Under the pieces are notes generated by a model. That model saw nothing but the letters and a program-made list of their open reading frames with translations, was not told the origin of the DNA and did not search any database. A program made the position numbers and the translations under genes. A stretch of 12,047 nucleotides of DNA from positions 1-12,047 of the forward strand of contig JAGWZS010000032.1 in assembly GCA_018971905.1 (NCBI GenBank). Reading direction: 5' to 3'. Shown here piece by piece: positions 7,307 through 12,047 of this stretch. How positions within the stretch are numbered: the first letter of the stretch is position 1; every line of letters starts with the position of its first letter. This DNA comes from Rhodospirillales bacterium. GTDB taxonomy: Bacteria; Pseudomonadota; Alphaproteobacteria; Acetobacterales; Acetobacteraceae.

Positions 7307-8130
7307 CGCTGCGTTTTAGGGCAGAAGAACGTGCTGCGGCCGGACTGGGTGATCTGCTTGATCCCGTCACAGTCGGGCGGGCCGGGGCAGCGTTCACATG
7401 GCTCACCAGGGCGGCCATAAACCTTCCAGGCGTGCTGGAAATACCCCAATTCGCCGCTCGGCTGCACGTAATCCCGCAAGGATGAGCCGCCCGCGGCGAT
7501 CGCCTCGATAAGCGTGGCGCGCACTTCCTGCGCCAGCATCTCCAGCCGGGGGCGCGAGATTTTTCCCGCGGCACGAGTAGGGGCAATGCCGGCACGGAAC
7601 AAAGCCTCGCTGGCGTAGATATTGCCGATCCCCGCCACCACGCGCTGGTCCAACAATGCGGCTTTTATGGGGGCTGAGCGCCCCTTTGTCACCCCGGCCA
7701 GGTAAGCGCCGGAAAATTCATTCCCCAATGGCTCCGGCCCCATGCCGACCAGCAGCTTGTGGCTGTCCTCCTCCACCGTCCGCACCAGGTCCAGCGCGCC
7801 AAACCGGCGCGGGTCCACAAAGCCCACGCGCCCGCCGCCCTCGGTCTCGATGGTCAGATGCTCATGCAGCGCCTCGGGCTTGTCCAGCAGCATCCGGCCG
7901 GACATGCCGAGATGGATGAGCATGGACCAGCCATTATCCAACCGCATCAGCATGAATTTGCCGCGCCGGCGAAAGCCCAGCACCACCGCACCCGTCAGCA
8001 CGCGCGGCAATTCCGGCGGCACGGGCCAACGAATATCGGCACGGCGCAAAATGGCGCGGGTAATGCGGCGGCCGGTCAAATGGCCGTCCAGCCCGCGCAT
8101 CACGGTTTCAACTTCGGGGAGTTCCGGCAT
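7303..8130 (-). CDS. mutM: formamidopyrimidine-DNA glycosylase (Fpg/MutM)
   Basis: This bifunctional base-excision repair enzyme removes 8-oxoguanine and formamidopyrimidines and cleaves the abasic strand. The 275-residue protein starts [10 protein letters not shown], with catalytic Pro2 and Glu3, which fixes the start. Lys58 (RRGKF), the void-filling Met76, Arg109 and Phe110 (DPRRFG), Asn170 in [13 protein letters not shown], and Arg265 in the finger tip (SGRSTFF) are all present. The C-terminal zinc finger is unusual. The family pattern is C-x2-C-x16-C-x2-C; here it is Cys245-x2-Cys248, an extra Cys254 in a longer loop, and Cys270, while the last position is Thr273 (CPKTQR). It is divergent from ubiE with a 26-bp gap and convergent with the GGDEF gene. 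No clear ribosome site is seen. Confidence 0.96.
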   Translation of the reverse strand: MPELPEVETVMRGLDGHLTGRRITRAILRRADIRWPVPPELPRVLTGAVVLGFRRRGKFMLMRLDNGWSMLIHLGMSGRMLLDKPEALHEHLTIETEGGGRVGFVDPRRFGALDLVRTVEEDSHKLLVGMGPEPLGNEFSGAYLAGVTKGRSAPIKAALLDQRVVAGIGNIYASEALFRAGIAPTRAAGKISRPRLEMLAQEVRATLIEAIAAGGSSLRDYVQPSGELGYFQHAWKVYGRPGEPCERCPGPPDCDGIKQITQSGRSTFFCPKTQR

Positions 8131-8156
8131 GGCAAAACAAGGCTATAAAGGCGGCC
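8131..8156. promoter_or_regulatory. 26-bp divergent mutM/ubiE spacer with the ubiE ribosome site
   Basis: This is the only non-coding DNA between the start codons of mutM (minus) and ubiE (plus). AAAGG at 8147-8151 lies five bases before the ubiE ATG and is a good ribosome-binding site. TATAAA at 8144-8149 resembles a -10 box, but it is too near the ATG to serve ubiE with a normal leader. The promoters of both genes probably lie inside the opposite coding sequence. Confidence 0.5.
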
Positions 8157-8909
8157 ATGAGCCAGAGCAATGCAAGCGATACCGCCGATTTCGGTTTCCG
8201 TTCCGTCCCCCGTGAGGAGAAAAGCTCCCTGGTGCGGGAGGTGTTCGATTCCGTGGCCGGCAAATACGACATCATGAACGATCTGATGTCGCTGGGCATC
8301 CACCGGCTCTGGAAGCGCGAGTTCCTCAACGCCCTCGACCCCCGCCCGCATTATAAGCTGCTGGACCTGGCGGCAGGCACGGGGGACATCACCTTCGGCT
8401 GGCTAAAGCGCGGCGGCGGCCCGGTTGTGATGTCGGACATCAACGAATCCATGCTGAATGTCGGGCGGGACCGCGCCACCTCCAATGGCTATCTCAGCGA
8501 TATCGAGTTTCTGGTCGCGGACGCGGAAAACCTGCCTTTGCCGGATGGTGGTTTTGACCGTATTTCCATGGCGTTTGGCCTGCGCAACTGCACGAATAAG
8601 GACAAAGTGATCGCCGAAGCCTTCCGCCTGCTGCGCCCCGGCGGGCGCTTCATGGTGCTGGAATTCTCCAAGCTGCAAATCGCCGGGCTGGAGAAGCTTT
8701 ACGACGCCTGGTCCTTCCAGGCTCTGCCCAAAATCGGCGGCATCATCGCCAAGGATAGCGCCAGCTACCAGTATCTGGCCGAGAGCATTCGCATGTTCCC
8801 GCCGCAGGAGGAACTGAAACGCATGTTCGAGGCTACGGGGTTTGAGCGCGTGAGTGTGCGCAACCTCTCCGGCGGTATCGCCGCCATCCATGCCGGCTGG
8901 AAGCTATGA
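8157..8909 (+). CDS. ubiE: ubiquinone/menaquinone C-methyltransferase UbiE
   Basis: This SAM-dependent enzyme methylates the ring carbon of 2-methoxy-6-polyprenyl-1,4-benzoquinol in ubiquinone synthesis (and demethylmenaquinol where that is made). The 250-residue length is typical. Both family signatures are present: YDIMNDLMSLGIHRLWK at 37-53 and RPGGRFMVLEFS at 160-171. The SAM-binding motif I is LLDLAAGTGD at 68-77, with the acidic Asp94 in the next strand. AAAGG five bases upstream supports the start. It is the first gene of a tight unit: its TGA overlaps the coaBC ATG as ATGA. In many alphaproteobacteria ubiB lies between ubiE and coaBC (recalled, not checked); here nothing does. Confidence 0.96.
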   Translation: MSQSNASDTADFGFRSVPREEKSSLVREVFDSVAGKYDIMNDLMSLGIHRLWKREFLNALDPRPHYKLLDLAAGTGDITFGWLKRGGGPVVMSDINESMLNVGRDRATSNGYLSDIEFLVADAENLPLPDGGFDRISMAFGLRNCTNKDKVIAEAFRLLRPGGRFMVLEFSKLQIAGLEKLYDAWSFQALPKIGGIIAKDSASYQYLAESIRMFPPQEELKRMFEATGFERVSVRNLSGGIAAIHAGWKL

Positions 8910-10084
8910 AGCGAATTCTGCTCATCGTCTCGGGCGGTATTGCCGCCTATAAGGCGCTGGAGCTGGTACGCCTGGCTACCAAGGCAGGCATCGGTGTCAC
9001 CGCCGTGCTCACCAAATCCGGCGCGCAATTCGTTACCCCCCTCTCGTTGCAGGCGCTCACCACGTCAAAAGTCTATCAGGACCTCTTCTCCCTGACCGAT
9101 GAAAGCGAAATGGGTCATATCGAGCTGTCCCGTTCGGCGGACCTTGTGGTGGTGGCCCCCGCCACGGCGAATATTCTGGCCAAGCTGGCCGCGGGCGTGG
9201 CGGATGACCTCGCCACGACATTGCTGCTGGCAACGGACAAGCCCGTGCTGGTGGCCCCGGCCATGAATGTCCGCATGTGGCAGCACCCGGCCACCGAGGC
9301 CAACATGGCCCTGCTAAAGCAGCGCGGCGTGATGGTGGTGGAGCCGGACGAAGGCCCGATGGCTTGCGGTGAATACGGCCCTGGACGTTTGGCGGAACCG
9401 CCGGAAATTTTTTCCGCCATTCAGGCCGCTCTGAATAATGGGCCGCTAAAGGGCAAACACGCCATCGTCACCTCTGGCCCAACGCATGAGCCGATCGACC
9501 CGGTGCGCTATATCGCCAACCGCTCATCAGGCCGCCAAGGCCATGCGATTGCCGCTGCCCTGGCGGCCTTGGGCGCGCGGGTCACGCTGGTTTCCGGCCC
9601 CGCCGCGCTGCCGGACCCGCTGGGCCTCACCACCATCCATGTGGAAACCGCGCGTGAGATGCTGGCTGCGGTGCAGGCCGCGTTGCCGGCGGATATCGCC
9701 GTATGTGCCGCCGCCGTGGGGGATTGGCGCCCGGAGGAGGCTGCCCAGAAGCTGAAGAAAACCGTGGATGGCGTTCCGGCCCTCACGCTGACCGAAAACC
9801 CGGACATTCTGGCGGGTATTTCCGCCCCCGGCCCGCAACGCCCGCGCCTCGTTGTTGGTTTCGCGGCAGAAACGGAAAAGCTTATGGAACACGCCGCCGC
9901 CAAACGTGCCCGCAAGGGGTGTGACTGGCTGGTTGCCAATAATGTCGGCGGCACCGGCATTATGGGCGGCAGCGAGAACGAGGTGCTGCTGCTGACCGAA
10001 ACCGGCAGCGAGCAGTGGGACCGCATGAACAAGCAGGCCGTGGCGCAGAAGCTCGCCGCGAAGATTGGAGAACATTTCACATGA
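8906..10084 (+). CDS. coaBC: bifunctional phosphopantothenoylcysteine decarboxylase / phosphopantothenate-cysteine ligase
   Basis: This protein (also called Dfp) carries out two consecutive steps of coenzyme A synthesis: joining cysteine to 4'-phosphopantothenate using CTP, then FMN-dependent decarboxylation to 4'-phosphopantetheine. The 392 residues split as usual. The N-terminal CoaC flavoprotein half has [14 protein letters not shown] at 9-22, His71, the PAMN motif with Asn121, and Cys154 in the [11 protein letters not shown] flap, matching E. coli His75, Asn125 and Cys158. The C-terminal CoaB half has [20 protein letters not shown] with Asn205, and QKLKK with Lys284/285 near the position of E. 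coli Lys289. The start lies two bases after a GGAAG and overlaps the ubiE stop (ATGA). The stop likewise overlaps the dut ATG. No missing residues were noticed. Confidence 0.97.
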   Translation: MKRILLIVSGGIAAYKALELVRLATKAGIGVTAVLTKSGAQFVTPLSLQALTTSKVYQDLFSLTDESEMGHIELSRSADLVVVAPATANILAKLAAGVADDLATTLLLATDKPVLVAPAMNVRMWQHPATEANMALLKQRGVMVVEPDEGPMACGEYGPGRLAEPPEIFSAIQAALNNGPLKGKHAIVTSGPTHEPIDPVRYIANRSSGRQGHAIAAALAALGARVTLVSGPAALPDPLGLTTIHVETAREMLAAVQAALPADIAVCAAAVGDWRPEEAAQKLKKTVDGVPALTLTENPDILAGISAPGPQRPRLVVGFAAETEKLMEHAAAKRARKGCDWLVANNVGGTGIMGGSENEVLLLTETGSEQWDRMNKQAVAQKLAAKIGEHFT

Positions 10085-10530
10085 AATCTGTTGGCGTGAA
10101 AATTCTTCGCCTGCCGCATGGGCAGGGGCTGGACCTGCCCGCTTATGCCACGCTTGGCGCCGCAGGGGCCGATCTTCTGGCCGCCGTGCAGGCGCCCGTT
10201 ATTATTGAGCCGGGCAAGCGCGCCCTGATCCCCACCGGGTTCTGCATCGCCCTGCCGGAAGGTTATGAATTACAGCTGCGCCCGCGCTCTGGCCTCGCGC
10301 TGAAAAACGGCATCACTTTGCCCAACTCGCCCGGCACCATAGACGAGGATTACCGCGGTGAAGTCGGCGTGATCGTCCTCAACACAGGCGATACACCGTT
10401 TGAGGTCACGCGCGGTATGCGCATTGCCCAGGCGGTGTTGGCGCCGGTGGTGCGCGCCGCATGGGAAGAAGTCTCGGATCTTAACGAAACCAGCCGGGGC
10501 GCGGGCGGGTTCGGCTCTACCGGGCACTAA
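10081..10530 (+). CDS. dut: deoxyuridine 5'-triphosphate nucleotidohydrolase (dUTPase)
   Basis: This trimeric enzyme hydrolyses dUTP to dUMP and pyrophosphate, keeping uracil out of DNA and supplying dTMP synthesis. The 149-residue protein has all five motifs: I, AGADL at 28-32; II, RPRSGLA at 67-73; [13 protein letters not shown] at 85-94 with the catalytic Asp88 and the sugar-discriminating Tyr91; [11 protein letters not shown] from 114; [11 protein letters not shown] at 139-148, the glycine-rich arm that closes over the substrate. The frame is open upstream to 10015, but that part overlaps coaBC. The ATG at 10081 has GGAG (10067-10070) ten bases upstream and forms an ATGA overlap with the coaBC stop. 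It is the last gene of the ubiE-coaBC-dut unit. Confidence 0.97.
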   Translation: MKSVGVKILRLPHGQGLDLPAYATLGAAGADLLAAVQAPVIIEPGKRALIPTGFCIALPEGYELQLRPRSGLALKNGITLPNSPGTIDEDYRGEVGVIVLNTGDTPFEVTRGMRIAQAVLAPVVRAAWEEVSDLNETSRGAGGFGSTGH

Positions 10531-10586
10531 CCTACCGCCCAAGTTCATTTCTGTCATGAAAGCGCAATTCATTCCCCGGTGACAAA

Positions 10587-10609
10587 CCCCCGCCACATGG
10601 CTAAGGGGG
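10587..10609 (+). other. GC-rich hairpin between dut and the ABC permease
   Basis: CCCCC-GCC-ACAT-GGC-TAA-GGGGG can fold into an 8-bp stem with a 4-base loop and a three-base bulge (TAA), about 57 bases after the dut stop. There is no following uridine run, so it is not a standard intrinsic terminator. It could slow or protect the dut transcript, or structure the leader of the permease mRNA. The rest of the 109-bp gap holds short TTCAT/ATGAA repeats (10544-10572) and no clear promoter. Confidence 0.3.
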
Positions 10610-10639
10610 CAAGACACCCACCGGAAGCCAGGCGGCCCA

Positions 10640-12047
10640 ATGCGAAATTACACCCCTCCTGCCCTGGCTGGGCACCGCGTTCCCAACCGTTTCGATGGCG
10701 CGGCCATGCTCATGGTGCTGGGGTTGCTCATCGCGCTGGTGGAGGTTGGCCGCAGCACCATCGGCACGCCCATCGCGCAGATTCAGAATACGCCCATCCA
10801 CCTGAGCCCTGCCTGGCTGCCTTATTACGCGCTGCGCTCCACCGCGCGCATGTTCGCGGCCCTGCTATTTTCGCTGCTCTTTACTTTCACCTACGCCACG
10901 CTGGCGGCGAAATCCCGCCGCGCCGGTATGGTGCTCATTCCCATACTGGATATTCTCCAGTCCGTGCCCATTCTGGGCTTCCTCACCTTCACCACAGTGT
11001 TTTTCCTGCATCTTTTCCCCGGCAAAGTGCTGGGGGCTGAGCTGGCCTCGGTATTCGTGATCTTTACGAGCCAGGCCTGGAACATGGCCTTCAGCTTCTA
11101 CCAGTCCCTCACCACCCTGCCAGCGGATCTGCAGGAAGCCTCGCGCAGCTTCCGCCTCTCGCCCTGGCAGAGCTTCTGGAAGCTGGATGTGCCCTTCGCC
11201 ATGCCGGGGCTGGTCTGGAACACCATGCTCTCCATGTCCGGCGGCTGGTTCTTCGTGGTGGCGTCCGAGGCCGTAACCGTCGGCAACACCCAATTCACCC
11301 TGCCCGGCATCGGCTCCTACGTGGCGGTGGCGCTGGCAAAGGAGGATTTGCCCGCGATCCTCTACGCCATTCTGGCCATGCTTGTGGTGATTTTGCTTTA
11401 CGACCAGCTGCTGTTCCGCCCGCTGGTCGCGTGGTCTGGCAAATTCCGGTTCGAGACCACCGCCGCCATCTCCGGCCCCGAGCCCTGGATGCTGAAACTG
11501 CTGCGCCGCACCGCCTTGTTCCGCGCCATTGGGGAGACGGTCGGCAGCCTGTTCGCCACCGTATTCCGGCTGCGCCTTTCCTTCCGCCAACCCGGCCAAG
11601 TGGATGAAACCAGCGAGCCCTCCCGGGTGATGGACGGCGTCTGGTTCGTGATGATCGCCGCCGTAGCCATCTACGCGGCATTTCATATCGTCTCCTATGT
11701 GTCTACCACGCTGCATTGGCGGGATTTATTCACCGCCGTGCTGATGGGCGTTTACACTGCCATCCGCGTGACGGTGCTGATGATCGTCGCCTCCCTCGTC
11801 TGGGTGCCCATCGGCGTCTGGATCGGCCTGCGGCCCGCAGCCACGCGCATCGCCCAGCCCATAGCGCAGTTTCTGGCCGCCTTTCCGGCGAATCTGCTGT
11901 TTCCGCCGGTGGTGCTCGCCATCGTCTATTTCCACGTCAATGCGAATATCTGGCTGACACCGCTGATGCTCATCGGCACGCAATGGTATGTGCTGTTCAA
12001 CGTTATCGCCGGTGCCGCCGCCTTTCCGGGAGACATGAAGGAGGCCG
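10640..12047 (+). CDS. two-domain ABC transporter permease, NitT/TauT-like (3' partial)
   Basis: An open frame from ATG 10640 runs off the window end after 469 codons. The protein is very hydrophobic, with many membrane segments in two MetI-like halves. The first half (about residues 60-265) has a full EAA loop at 166-190, EASRSFRLSPWQSFWKLDVP followed by FAMPGL, the contact site for the ATPase. After a polar linker (about 270-335) a second set of membrane segments begins. The window ends at DMKEA (E468), the start of the second EAA loop. Fused double permeases of this sort are known among transporters annotated as nitrate/sulfonate/taurine-type, but the substrate cannot be read here. ATG 10640 is the first start after an in-frame TGA at 10580; only a weak AGG (10630-10632) precedes it. 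No ATPase or binding protein is in view; they may lie downstream. Confidence 0.9.
   Translation, partial: MRNYTPPALAGHRVPNRFDGAAMLMVLGLLIALVEVGRSTIGTPIAQIQNTPIHLSPAWLPYYALRSTARMFAALLFSLLFTFTYATLAAKSRRAGMVLIPILDILQSVPILGFLTFTTVFFLHLFPGKVLGAELASVFVIFTSQAWNMAFSFYQSLTTLPADLQEASRSFRLSPWQSFWKLDVPFAMPGLVWNTMLSMSGGWFFVVASEAVTVGNTQFTLPGIGSYVAVALAKEDLPAILYAILAMLVVILLYDQLLFRPLVAWSGKFRFETTAAISGPEPWMLKLLRRTALFRAIGETVGSLFATVFRLRLSFRQPGQVDETSEPSRVMDGVWFVMIAAVAIYAAFHIVSYVSTTLHWRDLFTAVLMGVYTAIRVTVLMIVASLVWVPIGVWIGLRPAATRIAQPIAQFLAAFPANLLFPPVVLAIVYFHVNANIWLTPLMLIGTQWYVLFNVIAGAAAFPGDMKEA

Noticed and set aside
10015..10080. Upstream extension of the dut frame
   Set aside because: It overlaps the end of coaBC. 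The ATG at 10081 has a GGAG ribosome site and gives the standard dUTPase N-terminus.
10542..10568. PhoB box upstream of the ABC permease
   Set aside because: Only one exact CTGTCAT is present. The neighbouring heptamers match at 3-4 of 7 positions, and the better one is at the wrong spacing.
10587..10609. Rho-independent terminator for dut
   Set aside because: The stem is bulged and no run of T follows, so it is listed only as a hairpin of unknown role.
10579..11040. GTG-started plus-strand frame of 153 codons after dut
   Set aside because: It is His/Pro/Arg-rich without domains and out of frame with the permease beginning at 10640, which has clear membrane segments.
10865..11716. 283-codon minus-strand open frame opposite the ABC permease
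   Set aside because: The product is Gly/Gln/Glu/His-rich, as expected for the complement of hydrophobic membrane-protein codons. The plus-strand frame has a full EAA motif.
1..12047. tRNA, rRNA, CRISPR array, insertion sequence, phage or toxin-antitoxin genes
   Set aside because: I saw no cloverleaf-like segment, regular spaced repeats, transposase motifs, terminal inverted repeats or short gene pairs. Gene density and composition are uniform.

Overview
This is a GC-rich, densely packed chromosomal segment from an alphaproteobacterium, probably of the Acetobacteraceae/Rhodospirillales type. The evidence is a mutM-ubiE-coaBC-dut neighbourhood, a long DUF3971/AsmA-like envelope protein next to glnE, and the general protein style. 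The family-level guess is inference. Everything looks like core or housekeeping DNA. I see no insertion sequence, phage gene, CRISPR array, tRNA or rRNA, and no gene-free stretch above about 110 bp.

Layout. (1) Positions 1-74 carry the last codons of an unrecognised plus-strand gene whose stop overlaps the next stop. (2) 71-2788 (minus) encodes a 905-residue YhdP/AsmA-like protein anchored in the inner membrane. (3) 2806-5658 (plus) is glnE, the two-headed regulator of glutamine synthetase, starting only 17 bp from the divergent yhdP-like start. (4) 5655-6143 is a PrxQ/Bcp peroxiredoxin, coupled to glnE by an ATGA overlap. (5) 6230-7306 is a soluble GAF-GGDEF diguanylate cyclase with an intact active site and I-site, preceded by an inverted-repeat cluster that includes its Shine-Dalgarno region. 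(6) 7303-8130 (minus) is mutM, converging on the GGDEF gene with a 4-base stop overlap. (7) 8157-10530 (plus) is a tight ubiE-coaBC-dut operon in which each junction is an ATGA overlap. (8) 10640 to the window end is the first 469 codons of a two-domain ABC transporter permease, cut inside its second EAA motif.

Functional reading. The window joins nitrogen control (GlnE), peroxide defence (Bcp) and oxidised-guanine repair (MutM), ubiquinone and CoA synthesis (UbiE, CoaBC), nucleotide-pool sanitation (Dut), envelope lipid homeostasis (YhdP-like), c-di-GMP signalling and solute uptake. Most junctions are overlapping or only a few bases long, so there is little room for terminators and many promoters must lie inside neighbouring genes.

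I did not find a convincing new multi-gene system. The points most worth a second look are the palindrome/SD-sequestering repeats before the diguanylate cyclase, a rearranged zinc-finger cysteine set in MutM, a Ser substitution in a conserved acidic motif of the GlnE adenylylation half, and the apparent absence of ubiB between ubiE and coaBC.
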